NCBI GenBank assembly: GCA_035528175.1
Contig: DATKZC010000025.1
Span: forward strand, 1-64,000
Direction: 5' to 3'
DNA: 64,000 bases
From: JAHILA01 sp035528175
GTDB taxonomy: Bacteria > Patescibacteriota > Minisyncoccia > RBG-13-40-8-A
Shown: positions 1 to 8,438 of the stretch, in pieces
How the letters are laid out: the number at the start of each line of letters is the position of its first letter
How positions within the stretch are numbered: the first letter of the stretch is position 1
The notes under the pieces: generated by a model
Databases searched by the model: none
Told to the model about the DNA's origin: nothing
The model's input: only the letters and a program-made list of their open reading frames with translations
Translations under genes and position numbers: made by a program

Positions 1-42
1 AGATAGAAGGCTATTTGTTTAATATTAAGAGATAACATAAAA

Positions 43-130
43 ATGAGATACTTTAATGGTTAATAACCTCTAAATCTTAGCAAAATTACCCGACTTTAGG
101 CAATTTAGAAGTGTTACCTATGTATCTCAT
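43..130 (-). repeat. Long imperfect inverted repeat, terminator-like, 3' of trxB
   Basis: The outer 9-base arms at 43-51 and 122-130 are exact reverse complements, and an inner pair at 69-75 and 103-109 is also exact, so the segment can fold into one long interrupted hairpin. Read on the minus strand it begins 14 bases after the trxB stop and is followed by a run of five T. That fits a transcript 3' end or a structured 3' element. A decayed palindromic repeat is an alternative. Confidence 0.4.
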
Positions 131-144
131 CTTATTCAGGAATA

Positions 145-1056
145 CTATTTATTTTTTAAATAATCCGTTACTGCGAGAACGGCTTTTGCGCCTTCGCCGC
201 AGGCAATTACAATCTGCTCGTATTTAATGTCAGTAATATCCCCTGCTGCGAATAATCCCGGCGTCTTTGTATAATTATCTTTATCAATCACGATTTCTCC
301 GATTTTATTCAATTCCACTAATTTTTCTGCAAATCCCACTTTTGCTTCCATGCCAACAGAAATAAATACTCCTTGTACTTTTATTTCATTATCTTTGCTT
401 GTTTTTCTGTCTTCATAAACCAAGCTCTCCACAAATTTTGTCCCTTTAATTTCTTTTATTGCTGCATTGATAATAAATTCCACCTTTCCCGTTTTAGCCA
501 ATTTTTCTTTATTAATCGGGTCGCCTTTCATTGCATCAAAAAATTCTAAGATATAAACTTTTTTGGCATATTTCACCAAATCTAGCGCTGTGCTGAAACC
601 GGAATTCCCTCCACCCGCAACTGCCACCTCTTTGTCTTTAAACATCGGCGCATCGCAGGTTGCGCAAATACTCACCCCTTTTCCTTTAAATTCTTCTTCG
701 CCTAAAACATCCAACATTCGCGGAATCTTGCCAGTGGCAACAATGACTGCCCTCGCTTCATATTCTAGCTCATTGTCTCTTACTAAAAAATTATCGCCTT
801 TTTTATCCAAATTAATCACTTCTTTATTCTGTTTTATTTCGATTTCAAATTCTTTAAGATGTTCTGTCATCTGCCTAATCAACTCTGTACCTGAAATAAT
901 CTTCGTTCCTGGCCAATTTCCAATTTCATTAGCTTTGACTATCTGCCCGCCCCACTCTTTGGTAATTAAAAGAGTTTTTAGTTTTTTCCTAGCAGCATAA
1001 ATCCCGGCAGTTATTCCGGCCGGACCTCCGCCAATAATGATTAAATCGTATATCAT
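145..1056 (-). CDS. trxB: Thioredoxin reductase-like flavoprotein (AhpF-type NAD site)
   Basis: A 303-residue FAD/NAD(P)H disulfide reductase, the usual length for low-molecular-weight thioredoxin reductase. The FAD-binding GGGPAG is at residues 9-14, the redox-active CATC at 131-134, the second dinucleotide-binding GGGNSG at 148-153, and the C-terminal FAD motif GLFAAGD near 265-272. After GGGNSG the usual NADPH-contacting HRRxxxR of thioredoxin reductases is absent. Instead the protein reads ILEFFDAMKGD, which resembles the AhpF C-terminal domain, so NADH may be the donor (inference). It overlaps the glutaredoxin gene by four bases (ATGA), which implies translational coupling; the pair probably moves electrons from NAD(P)H to a thiol partner in the cytoplasm. 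It is the last gene of its operon. Confidence 0.93.
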   Translation of the reverse strand: MIYDLIIIGGGPAGITAGIYAARKKLKTLLITKEWGGQIVKANEIGNWPGTKIISGTELIRQMTEHLKEFEIEIKQNKEVINLDKKGDNFLVRDNELEYEARAVIVATGKIPRMLDVLGEEEFKGKGVSICATCDAPMFKDKEVAVAGGGNSGFSTALDLVKYAKKVYILEFFDAMKGDPINKEKLAKTGKVEFIINAAIKEIKGTKFVESLVYEDRKTSKDNEIKVQGVFISVGMEAKVGFAEKLVELNKIGEIVIDKDNYTKTPGLFAAGDITDIKYEQIVIACGEGAKAVLAVTDYLKNK

Positions 1057-1280
1057 AATTTCAATAATTGCTTAATGCGTTCTTGATTAAATCCTATAAT
1101 AATTTCCCCATCAATATCTATGACCGGTACTCCGTATTGCCCTGATTTTTCAATCATTTCTTTTTGGGCTTCTAAATCCTGCGAAACATCAATGTCCTGA
1201 AATTCTATATTGCGTTCTTTTAAATAACCTTTGAGCGCTACGCAATAAGGGCAGCTCGGAGTTGAAAATACTCTTACCAT
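1053..1280 (-). CDS. Glutaredoxin / NrdH-like redoxin
   Basis: A 75-residue single-domain thioredoxin-fold protein with a CPYC active site at residues 10-13 and a conserved cis-proline segment (GVPVIDIDG) near residue 50. Length and motif fit the glutaredoxin/NrdH-redoxin family. NrdH-type proteins take electrons from thioredoxin reductase rather than glutathione, and the four-base overlap with the reductase gene supports that pairing. Together the two proteins look like the N- and C-terminal parts of an AhpF split over two genes. It starts four bases after the DUF5667-like gene, so it is transcribed as part of that operon. Confidence 0.92.
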   Translation of the reverse strand: MVRVFSTPSCPYCVALKGYLKERNIEFQDIDVSQDLEAQKEMIEKSGQYGVPVIDIDGEIIIGFNQERIKQLLKL

Positions 1281-1284
1281 AAAA

Positions 1285-1710
1285 TTATATACTTAATGAG
1301 TCCTTAATTTTTTGCATTATCTCTTCAAGTTTTTCTTCTAACGCATTTTTTAAATTTTCTTTCTGTTTTTCTATCGCTTTTTGAATTGCTTTATTCAGCG
1401 CATCTTTGGCTTTATTTAAATACGACTCATAAATGCCTTTCAGTTTCTCGGCTAATTCCATGTTTCCCTTTAAAAGCATTTCTTTGGCTTCTGCTGCTCT
1501 TTTCTCTGCGAATGCCTTATATCTTTCCGCTCTGTTCTCAGCGCCAAAGGTGAAAAATGTAACAATTTTTTCCCACCAGATTTTCAGAAAATAAAACTTA
1601 CTGTCAGCGGGTATCTTGGGTCCTGGCAAATCATTGGGAAATCCTGCCAACGCATAAGCAGTTGATGCTAAAAATCCCAAAATTACCAAAACTAAAATCA
1701 TTTTTTTCAT
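1285..1710 (-). CDS. DUF5667-like exported protein
   Basis: A 141-residue protein with a short signal peptide or membrane anchor (residues 1-20, cut likely near AYA), then the segment PADSKFYFLKIWWEKIVTFFTF followed by long charged helices rich in A, E and K. That order (proline, DS-FYFLK, FFTF, then AEKRxxEA) is what I recall of the DUF5667 family common in CPR genomes. The function of the family is unknown; the helices probably form a coiled coil outside the membrane. It is the first gene of the operon leading into the glutaredoxin and thioredoxin reductase, and it has a leaderless-type promoter directly upstream. Confidence 0.72.
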   Translation of the reverse strand: MKKMILVLVILGFLASTAYALAGFPNDLPGPKIPADSKFYFLKIWWEKIVTFFTFGAENRAERYKAFAEKRAAEAKEMLLKGNMELAEKLKGIYESYLNKAKDALNKAIQKAIEKQKENLKNALEEKLEEIMQKIKDSLSI

Positions 1711-1716
1711 ATTTTT

Positions 1717-1725
1717 ATTATATCA
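1717..1725 (-). promoter_or_regulatory. Extended -10 promoter, leaderless start of the 1710 operon
   Basis: On the minus strand TGATATAAT is followed by six bases and then the ATG at 1710. A transcript begun 6-7 bases after the -10 would start at the initiation codon. No clear -35 is visible. The same arrangement recurs at several other operon starts in this window. Confidence 0.6.
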
Positions 1726-1739
1726 CAAAATTAAAATAG

Positions 1740-2609
1740 CTACACGTTTCCCGGATATACATATTTTAATCCCATTTTCTTGCCGATTTCAACCGCTTGA
1801 TAAATTTTTTCTACTGGCGTAAATGGAATGTCTGATAATTTGTATTGCGGGAAAAAGCGTGAAACGTGCCAAGGAATTTCGTCTCCTAATTCTTTTTTAA
1901 TAAATTCGGCAATATTTTTTAATTCTTGTTCTGAATCATTCTTGCCTGGAATGATTAGAGTGGTAATTTCTAAGTGGATTTTTCTTTTTTTAATATCAAC
2001 CAGATTTTCCAAAACCGGCTTAAGCCGCGCTCCACAAATTTCTTGATAAAATTCTTCTGTAAATGCTTTCAAATCAATATTAATTGCATCCAAATACGCC
2101 TCGATTAAATCCAGTGTCTCTTTAGTCATATAACCATTGGAAACCCAGATATTTTTTAGTCCTTTCTTATGCGCCAATTTCATACAATCCAAAGCAAATT
2201 CCACAAAAATAGTTGGCTCAGCATAAGTATAAGAAATGCTCGGGCATTTACCATCTAGGGCGTCTTGAACAATCTGTTCTGGGATCAAGGTCTTGCCACC
2301 GACACTCCCCGCGGTCGGAACCTGTGATATGTCCGCATTCTGACAATGCAAACATCGAAAATTACAGCCAGCCGTGGCGAAAGATAAAGAAAAAGTCCCT
2401 GGCAAAAAATGATACAGGGGCTTTTTCTCAATCGGGTCAATATGTTCGGCAATTATCTTGCCATAGACCAAACTATACAATTTCCCATTTCGATTTTCAC
2501 GTACTTTGCAGATTCCGCGCTTTTTATCCAATATAACGCATTTATGATTACACGCATTGCATTGAACTTTACTACCACCTAATTTTTTGTAAAGTAATGC
2601 TTCTTTCAT
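1740..2609 (-). CDS. amrS: AmrS-type radical SAM protein (AmmeMemoRadiSam family)
   Basis: A 289-residue radical SAM enzyme. The 4Fe-4S/SAM motif CxxxCxxC is at residues 82-89 (C82, C86, C89), preceded by a cysteine-rich N-terminus (C17, C20, C24, C34). This N-terminus plus the motif AEHIDPIEKKPLYHFLPG is the layout of the pyruvate-formate-lyase-activating-enzyme-like AmrS family, whose substrate is unsettled. Usual partners AmrA and AmrB are not beside it; here it follows the thiol protein and the IscS/IscU pair, so clustering with Fe-S assembly may supply its cofactor. It is the last gene of the long operon that starts near 8317. Confidence 0.88.
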   Translation of the reverse strand: MKEALLYKKLGGSKVQCNACNHKCVILDKKRGICKVRENRNGKLYSLVYGKIIAEHIDPIEKKPLYHFLPGTFSLSFATAGCNFRCLHCQNADISQVPTAGSVGGKTLIPEQIVQDALDGKCPSISYTYAEPTIFVEFALDCMKLAHKKGLKNIWVSNGYMTKETLDLIEAYLDAINIDLKAFTEEFYQEICGARLKPVLENLVDIKKRKIHLEITTLIIPGKNDSEQELKNIAEFIKKELGDEIPWHVSRFFPQYKLSDIPFTPVEKIYQAVEIGKKMGLKYVYPGNV

Positions 2610-2616
2610 GTTTTAA

Positions 2617-3540
2617 TTATTCACACTCACCGGCTGCAGTCGTATCAGGGCTATTGCCTAAACTTGTGGAACATTCTGATGGCGCGGTGTTAAATCCTGC
2701 GCAAATAGCGGATTTATAACCTTCTGCGCTTCTTGTTCCTGTAAACTCTTTATCATTAATTATAAGCTGGGGCGAACCACTGATGTCGTATTTCTTGCCT
2801 AATTCAACTTCATTCTCTAATAAAGAAATCTTTTCCTCTGCGAAGCAAGTTTTTACATTATTGACATCAACTCCCGAACTTTTAGCAACATTTTCCCAGC
2901 AAGCATCAACATCTTGATAATTACAAGAAGTATTTATTTGCTTTACAAAACCCCAGAATTTTTCTTTTTGATATTTCTGCACGCATAATTCTCGCACATC
3001 CTGGTTTAATTCCTGTATTCCATGCATTGAGCAATATTTGCTTTCAGCTACACAGTAATCCGAGCCACCGCCTTGATAATTTTCGTAAATCACATAATGA
3101 AGTTCAATATCCACTTTGTCCCCTAATAAATTAACCACTGGTATTATTATTTCTTCTGCCTGATTTCCATAAGGACAAAAACTCATTACAAATAAATCAG
3201 CCTTTGTTTTGTCTTGTTTTGGTATGTCGCTATTGGCATCGCCATTGACAGTTGTGTCTTCTGTAATTGCTATGCCGCTTGGAAATATTAATTCTCCATC
3301 AAGAGAAATATATGAGATCATATCCTGTTCTCCGATTTTGAGATTTAATTTATACACTCCATTTTCTTTTACCACATCTCCGACTAATATTGCAGTAGCC
3401 TGACCTTCTAATACTTTATTAACATAATCTATAACTATCTTACCGGCCTCTTTTGAAGATATCCCCTTTTGACTGTAAAGCACTTGAGCAATACCCAAAA
3501 CAATCAAAATTATAATTATTGGAACTAAAAATTTTTTCAT
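2617..3540 (-). CDS. Membrane-anchored GILT/DsbA-like thiol protein
   Basis: I place the start at 3540 (MKKFLVPIII), giving 307 residues. A start at 3603 would translate a dispersed repeat and overlap iscU. Residues 4-21 form a signal anchor. Residues 28-95 resemble the PepSY/DsbC-like N-terminal regions seen in CPR proteins. From about residue 114 a thioredoxin fold follows, with FCPYG at 121-125 and a cis-proline SGSPQLIIND near the end. A segment with C170, HG and C186 (CxxHGxxExxxNxxxxxC) resembles the GILT thiol reductase signature. It has many cysteines for an extracytoplasmic protein, so it probably makes, breaks or carries disulfides outside the membrane. The family assignment is tentative. 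Confidence 0.7.
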   Translation of the reverse strand: MKKFLVPIIIILIVLGIAQVLYSQKGISSKEAGKIVIDYVNKVLEGQATAILVGDVVKENGVYKLNLKIGEQDMISYISLDGELIFPSGIAITEDTTVNGDANSDIPKQDKTKADLFVMSFCPYGNQAEEIIIPVVNLLGDKVDIELHYVIYENYQGGGSDYCVAESKYCSMHGIQELNQDVRELCVQKYQKEKFWGFVKQINTSCNYQDVDACWENVAKSSGVDVNNVKTCFAEEKISLLENEVELGKKYDISGSPQLIINDKEFTGTRSAEGYKSAICAGFNTAPSECSTSLGNSPDTTAAGECE

Positions 3541-3548
3541 ACTTTGTC

Positions 3549-3572
3549 CCGCCGTAGCTTTAGCGAAGGCGG
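3549..3572. repeat. Dispersed palindromic repeat, AFAKA-type, intergenic copy
   Basis: A 24-base imperfect palindrome with arms CCGCC and GGCGG around GC-TTTA-GC. It lies between iscU and the thiol protein gene. Read on the minus strand it encodes AFAKATAG, close to the AFAKASAG encoded by the copy inside secA at 30153-30178. Confidence 0.75.
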
Positions 3573-3580
3573 AATTTACT

Positions 3581-3949
3581 TTATTTATACTTATTAATCG
3601 CATCGCTTAATGCCTCAGTGACTAACTGAGCACAATGAATTTTTAATGGAGGCAATGTTCCCAATTCATCAGAAACATCCTGAAAATCAATTTTTAATGC
3701 CTGCTCTAATGTCTTGCCTTTTGCCAACTTACAAATCATGTCTGAAGAAGCAATGGCTGAGGCGCAGCCCAATGTTTCGAATTTAATGCCTTTTATTCTC
3801 CTGCTTTTTTCGTCAATTTTCAAATATAAAGTCAGTAAATCTCCGCAACGCGGATTACCGGCTTTCCCAATCACATCCGGATTATTAATTTTACCAAAAA
3901 ACTTGGGATTAGTAAAATGCTGCATTATTTGTTTGTTATAAATAGGCAT
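3581..3949 (-). CDS. iscU: Fe-S cluster scaffold protein IscU/NifU-like
   Basis: A 122-residue scaffold on which Fe-S clusters are assembled before transfer to apoproteins. The three cluster-binding cysteines are visible: C35 in GNPRCGD, C62 in GCASAIASSD and C106 in KIHCAQL. The acidic residue after the first cysteine and the ASAIASSD stretch are typical of IscU. It lies four bases downstream of the cysteine desulfurase, its sulfur donor. No HscA, HscB or ferredoxin genes are nearby, so this is a minimal ISC system. Confidence 0.95.
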   Translation of the reverse strand: MPIYNKQIMQHFTNPKFFGKINNPDVIGKAGNPRCGDLLTLYLKIDEKSRRIKGIKFETLGCASAIASSDMICKLAKGKTLEQALKIDFQDVSDELGTLPPLKIHCAQLVTEALSDAINKYK

Positions 3950-3953
3950 ATAT

Positions 3954-5147
3954 TTAACGTCCGGAAATTTTTCTTAGTTTTTCTACTACCCTAGGTAATA
4001 TTTTAATAAAATAATCTATTTCTTTCACTGTTGTATATCTTCCCATACTCACCCTTAAACTTGAATGCGCGTCTAATTCGGGTAATCCCATTGCGATTAA
4101 AACATGCGACGGCATCAAAGAAGTTGAGGTGCAGGCCGAGCCGGTTGAAACAGCAATCCCTTCTTCGTTTAAAGCAATAACCAGGCTTTCCCCTTCAACT
4201 CCCAAAAAACTGAAATTAACGATGTTCGGCAGTCTTTCTTCTGGTCGTTTCGAACCATTAACCTTGCTGCCTTGGACGTTTTCTAGAACACCGTCTACTA
4301 ATTTATTCCTTAATATTTCCATTTTTCGAATTTCGGCTTTCGTATTTCGGATTTTTGCAATTACCTCCCCTATGCCGACAATACCGGCAACGTTTTCCGT
4401 CCCTGCCCTCAATTTCCATTCATGGCTCCCGCCAGTAATTAACGACGCAATCGGCGTACCCTCTTTAATATAGAGAATCCCAACTCCTTTTGGCCCATAA
4501 ATTTTATGGGCTGAAAGTGTTAACAAATCAACTTTCAAATCATCAACTCTACAATCCAGCCAATTCGCTGCCTGGACCGCGTCAACGTGGAAATAAGTCG
4601 GATGCTCTTCGTTTTTGTTGATTTCACTAATAATTTTTCCGATTTTCTTAATTGACTGCACAGAACCAATCTCATTATTCGCGTACATTATTGAAACTAA
4701 ATCAGTTTCCGGAGTAATCTCGGCTCTAAGATCATCCAAATTTATCAAACCATCCGGCCCTACTGGCAAATAAGTTATTCTGATTCCTTCTTTTTCCAAA
4801 TCCCTGCAGGTTTCCAACACTGCCTTGTGCTCTATTTTTGAAGTAATAATATGAATTCTCTCCCCTGCTTGTTTTTTATGTTTTAATGCTTTTATTAAGC
4901 CCCTAATCGCAAGATTATCGCTTTCTGACGCAGAGCCCGTAAAAACAATTTCCATTGGCTTGCAGTTTAAAAATCTAGCCACTTTTTTCCTGGCTTCATC
5001 GATCGCGCTACTTCCTTCCTGACCGAATTTATGGATGGACGACGGATTGCCATATTTATCAGTTAAATACGGCATCATTTTTTTCAAAACCCCGGCATCC
5101 AATGGTGTCGTAGCAGCATAATCTAAATAAATCCTTGACTTACTCAT
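3954..5147 (-). CDS. iscS: Cysteine desulfurase IscS/NifS
   Basis: A 397-residue PLP enzyme that removes sulfur from cysteine and passes it as a persulfide to IscU and other acceptors. The PLP lysine is K215 in SAHKIYGPKG. The catalytic cysteine is C339 in the flexible loop STGSACTS. The N-terminus IYLDYAATTPLD is characteristic. The long loop with SSL/S around the active cysteine marks group I (IscS-like) enzymes. It is directly followed by iscU and preceded by a transporter gene with a four-base gap. Besides Fe-S assembly it may feed tRNA thiolation; no thiolation gene is beside it. Confidence 0.96.
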   Translation of the reverse strand: MSKSRIYLDYAATTPLDAGVLKKMMPYLTDKYGNPSSIHKFGQEGSSAIDEARKKVARFLNCKPMEIVFTGSASESDNLAIRGLIKALKHKKQAGERIHIITSKIEHKAVLETCRDLEKEGIRITYLPVGPDGLINLDDLRAEITPETDLVSIMYANNEIGSVQSIKKIGKIISEINKNEEHPTYFHVDAVQAANWLDCRVDDLKVDLLTLSAHKIYGPKGVGILYIKEGTPIASLITGGSHEWKLRAGTENVAGIVGIGEVIAKIRNTKAEIRKMEILRNKLVDGVLENVQGSKVNGSKRPEERLPNIVNFSFLGVEGESLVIALNEEGIAVSTGSACTSTSLMPSHVLIAMGLPELDAHSSLRVSMGRYTTVKEIDYFIKILPRVVEKLRKISGR

Positions 5148-5151
5148 AATA

Positions 5152-6036
5152 TTATATTACCAAAAGACTTAATCCTATACAAATAAAAATGATGGCGATG
5201 ATTTTTTGAATAAGAACCTCTTTATTAAACTGTTCTTTCAAAACCGGAATCTTCTTCAATAATAATAAAGCCAAAATCAAAACAAAAACATACTGTAATC
5301 CTTGAAAAGCAATTGTCAGGGTTACGCTTCCCAAAAATGCTGCTAAATACAAAAACAAACTTCCAGCAACATTAAAAAGCCTGCCGAATATAAAAAATTT
5401 TGTTGTTTTTGATTTAACCTGCTTTGTTTCTGAAAATATAAGCTCTCGATTCTTTTTTGAAAACAATAAAGTCAGAGCTATTAATACTACTCCAACCCTT
5501 ACCCATATCAGACCGCTGACAAAATTGGTTCCCAAAAATAAATACTTAGTGATTACCCAAAAAAGCGCAAAGAGAAAGGCCGAAACAATAGATAGCCCCA
5601 AAACTCCATTCCTCAAAAAATGTTTTCTTCTAAACCCTATAACTAGGCATCCTAAAACCAATAATACAAAGGCTATTATTTGTCGAAGAGTCAAAAACTC
5701 TTTTATAATAGAAGAACTCAAAATTAAAACAAATACTGAACTCACGGCGCCTACAAAAGGCACGACCCTAGAAATTTCTTCTCTGTTCACGGCTTTATAA
5801 AAAAGCAAAAAACCGCTAATTTGCGCAACTCCAGCAACCAAACTCCAGAAAATTTCCGCGCCATTGGGCATTACAAACCCGAATGGAATTAGAACTAAAA
5901 CAAATATACCTAAAACCCCAACATAGAAAGAATAAACCACTTGGTGTGGCATCGACCTAGAAAGGATATATTTGTCAAATATAAAGACTAATGCGTAGAA
6001 AAACTGGGCTAAAATTACTAATAAAATCCAACTCAT
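5152..6036 (-). CDS. DMT-superfamily (EamA-like) membrane transporter
   Basis: A 294-residue protein with about ten hydrophobic segments in two similar halves, the usual form of EamA/DMT permeases. The N-terminus MSWILLVILAQFFYALVFIFDKYILS and the central arrangement fit this superfamily. Its substrate cannot be read from sequence; relatives move metabolites, amino acids or nucleotide sugars. It overlaps the glycosidase gene by four bases, which suggests coupled translation, although a functional link to sugar uptake is only inference. Confidence 0.82.
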   Translation of the reverse strand: MSWILLVILAQFFYALVFIFDKYILSRSMPHQVVYSFYVGVLGIFVLVLIPFGFVMPNGAEIFWSLVAGVAQISGFLLFYKAVNREEISRVVPFVGAVSSVFVLILSSSIIKEFLTLRQIIAFVLLVLGCLVIGFRRKHFLRNGVLGLSIVSAFLFALFWVITKYLFLGTNFVSGLIWVRVGVVLIALTLLFSKKNRELIFSETKQVKSKTTKFFIFGRLFNVAGSLFLYLAAFLGSVTLTIAFQGLQYVFVLILALLLLKKIPVLKEQFNKEVLIQKIIAIIFICIGLSLLVI

Positions 6037-7157
6037 AAATTTGTTCCATTATTCTTACAAATTTCCGCGTAAACTCTGCTACTGGGGCGCGGAATTCGTT
6101 GAAAGGTTTTGTAATCAATTTCAATCAAGCCAAAACGTGGCTCAAATCCTTTATCCCACTCAAAATTATCCAATAACGACCAATGGAAATATCCGCGTAC
6201 ATCAACCCCTTCTTCAATTGCCTTATAAACCCACTTCAAATGCTCAATAATGAATTTTGTTCGTTTTTCATCCTTGGCATCAGCCAAACCATTTTCCGTA
6301 ATGTAAATCGGCTTGTTATATTTTTTAAAATCTTTTAAAACATGATAAATCCCTTCGGGGTATATTTCCCAACCGATATCTGTTCTCTTTCTATGAGAAA
6401 GTTTTAATATCTCAGATAATGAATGGTGAAAATAATAATTCAGACCAATAAAATCATGATGATTTTCTATTTTATTTAAAAATTTTTGATTCCAGAATGT
6501 ATTTAAAATTTTTAAAAATCCTTTAAAATGAGTATAGTTTTGAGCTATGCCAACAAAAGCATCGGGAGAAATTTTGTGAATTAATTCATAAATCTCCTTG
6601 TGGGTTATAATCAATTGTTTACAAACTCTGCGAAATTTAAACCAATTTTTTATAAATGGTGGCCACTTACCTATTAAAAAAGACAGAACGGCATAAACAT
6701 TGTCTGGCTCATTTAAAGTAATCCAAAATTTAACCAGGTCTTTATATTCCGAGACAATTTTCCCGACAAATCGCCCGAAATCTTTCGGCGCATCTTCATT
6801 CAGCCAACCTCCCTTTTCAACGAACCAAATCGGCAAAGTCCAGTGATATAAGGTCATAAACGGCTCCAGCCCCCTTTCTTTAAGTGCCAAAATTACTTTT
6901 CTGTAATGCTCAATTTCTTTTTGGTCAAATTTTCCTTCCTCGGGTTCGATACGAGCCCATTCGATTGAAAATCTATGGGCATTATTATTCAGTGATTTCG
7001 CTAAATCAAAATCTTCTTCAAATTTATGATAATGGTCGCAAGCAATACCTGCGTCAAACTTTTTTCCAATCATTGACCAATCATTCTTTATTCCTCCCTC
7101 CACTTGATATGCAGATGTAGCTGTACCCCAATAAAAATTTTCTGGGAATTTTAACAT
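6033..7157 (-). CDS. Glycoside hydrolase family 1 beta-glycosidase
   Basis: A 374-residue GH1 enzyme, shorter than the usual 440-480 because some loops are trimmed. The N-terminal FYWGTATSAYQVEGG is diagnostic. The acid/base glutamate is E150 in TLNEPDN and the nucleophile is E288 in YITENGLAD, so both catalytic residues are present. C-terminal WSLLDNFEW is another GH1 signature and helps form the aglycone site. There is no signal peptide, so it is cytoplasmic. It would hydrolyse beta-linked glucosides or galactosides, or transfer sugars. It shares one base with the stop of the upstream beta-propeller gene. Confidence 0.94.
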   Translation of the reverse strand: MLKFPENFYWGTATSAYQVEGGIKNDWSMIGKKFDAGIACDHYHKFEEDFDLAKSLNNNAHRFSIEWARIEPEEGKFDQKEIEHYRKVILALKERGLEPFMTLYHWTLPIWFVEKGGWLNEDAPKDFGRFVGKIVSEYKDLVKFWITLNEPDNVYAVLSFLIGKWPPFIKNWFKFRRVCKQLIITHKEIYELIHKISPDAFVGIAQNYTHFKGFLKILNTFWNQKFLNKIENHHDFIGLNYYFHHSLSEILKLSHRKRTDIGWEIYPEGIYHVLKDFKKYNKPIYITENGLADAKDEKRTKFIIEHLKWVYKAIEEGVDVRGYFHWSLLDNFEWDKGFEPRFGLIEIDYKTFQRIPRPSSRVYAEICKNNGTNL

Positions 7158-8317
7158 TACTGCACGATTAAAATATTGTTATAATTCTCGGTCAGCATTT
7201 TTTCCGCTTTTTTGGTTTTTACATTTAATCTCATAATATTAAACATATTCACCTCTTCTCCTTCTGCCCTTTCAAGAAAGTATAAAGAATTACTGGAACC
7301 GTCAAATGCCAGCTGGCTGATATAGCTTCCGGAATATATCTCATTATCCGTTTCCTTATATAAATCAACCAAGTGGATTGTTTCAATTATTTCATTGTTT
7401 TTACCCGACTTCTGTTCTGTGTAAAAAAATCCTTTTTCTGTATCCAACCAGATTTTGTCACTAATTCTATCTGTGGTTAAAACCGGTTTGTAGTCTCTTT
7501 TTTCGAAATCGCCCAAATAAAGTTCGGTAATTTCCTTGTTGTTTTTCCTGCTGTAGATCTCATAAAGAAACATTTTGCCGCTTGGCGAAAATTCTATGTT
7601 CTGGCAATTAGTCAAATTGGCGTCGCAGCTTTTTGGAATTATGTATTCTACTTTCTTGGTTTCTATATTTATTCTGCCTAAGCTTTTAATATTCGCGTCA
7701 AAAATCCCCTGGAAATAAATATAATCCTCATTCCAACGTTTTAATAAAAGCACATTTTCCTCAAATTTTGCTAATAACTGCGGACCTTCGCCATCTGCTA
7801 TGCTTATCCATAATTCCCTTTTTGTATTATTTGTCTCTATTTCTTCATAGGTTGAATCTTTAATTTCTTTAATCCAGGCAATACTATTACTATCCGGAGA
7901 AAAAACCAAGCTGGTTGAATCAATCGGTTGTTCAATTTTCTTTTCTGTGCCGGTTCTTAGATTAACTAGAATCGGATCATAATAAATTCTGCTTGCCACC
8001 ATGCCATCGCCTAAATCCTCTATTTGTTCCTCTTTTGACTTTTTAGAATAAATCAATTGGCGCCTGTCCGGCGAAATAAAAGAGTGGCGGGGCGGCTTGT
8101 ATTTGCCCAAATCAACTTCCTGAGCAGCAACTGCGACGATTTTCTCGCCTTCGCCTTTATTATCTAATAAAAACAAATTAGCTTTATTCTCGTTAAGTCG
8201 GTAATAAAAAACCCCTTCGCCCAGTTTCGGGCTAAGAATTTTCCAAAGCAGAATTCCAAGAATAATACCGATTAGAACTGCTATTAAAATAAAGAAAGTT
8301 AATCGCTTTCTCTCCAT
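7157..8317 (-). CDS. Membrane-anchored TolB-like beta-propeller protein
   Basis: A 386-residue protein with one N-terminal membrane segment (residues 8-28) and an extracytoplasmic part made of WD40/PD40-like repeats: ISPDRRQLIYSKK, FSPDSNSIAWIK and FSPSGKMFLYE are the clearest blades. This matches the TolB-type propellers that are frequent in CPR genomes as surface proteins. No enzymatic motif is visible, so a binding role is more likely. It is the first gene of the operon that runs through GH1, the transporter, iscS, iscU, the thiol protein and amrS. Confidence 0.7.
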   Translation of the reverse strand: MERKRLTFFILIAVLIGIILGILLWKILSPKLGEGVFYYRLNENKANLFLLDNKGEGEKIVAVAAQEVDLGKYKPPRHSFISPDRRQLIYSKKSKEEQIEDLGDGMVASRIYYDPILVNLRTGTEKKIEQPIDSTSLVFSPDSNSIAWIKEIKDSTYEEIETNNTKRELWISIADGEGPQLLAKFEENVLLLKRWNEDYIYFQGIFDANIKSLGRINIETKKVEYIIPKSCDANLTNCQNIEFSPSGKMFLYEIYSRKNNKEITELYLGDFEKRDYKPVLTTDRISDKIWLDTEKGFFYTEQKSGKNNEIIETIHLVDLYKETDNEIYSGSYISQLAFDGSSNSLYFLERAEGEEVNMFNIMRLNVKTKKAEKMLTENYNNILIVQ

Positions 8318-8323
8318 GGAATC

Positions 8324-8332
8324 AATATATCA
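8324..8332 (-). promoter_or_regulatory. Extended -10 promoter, leaderless start at 8317
   Basis: TGATATATT on the minus strand lies six bases before the ATG at 8317, so transcription would start at or beside the initiation codon. No good -35 is seen. Confidence 0.5.
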
Positions 8333-8389
8333 CGAAATTAATCAACCTGCAATATTTCTTGACAAGTTCTTCTAAAAGGCCGGCACAAC

Positions 8390-8417
8390 AAAAAAGGGGT
8401 GGTCTAGGACCACCCCT
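8390..8417 (-). terminator. Rho-independent terminator of tyrS
   Basis: A perfect 10-bp stem (8395-8404 with 8408-8417) closes a three-base loop. On the minus strand it is followed by a run of six T (the A run 8390-8395 on the plus strand), 21 bases after the tyrS stop. Confidence 0.9.
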
Positions 8418-8438
8418 ACTTTATTTCTGAAATCAAAT

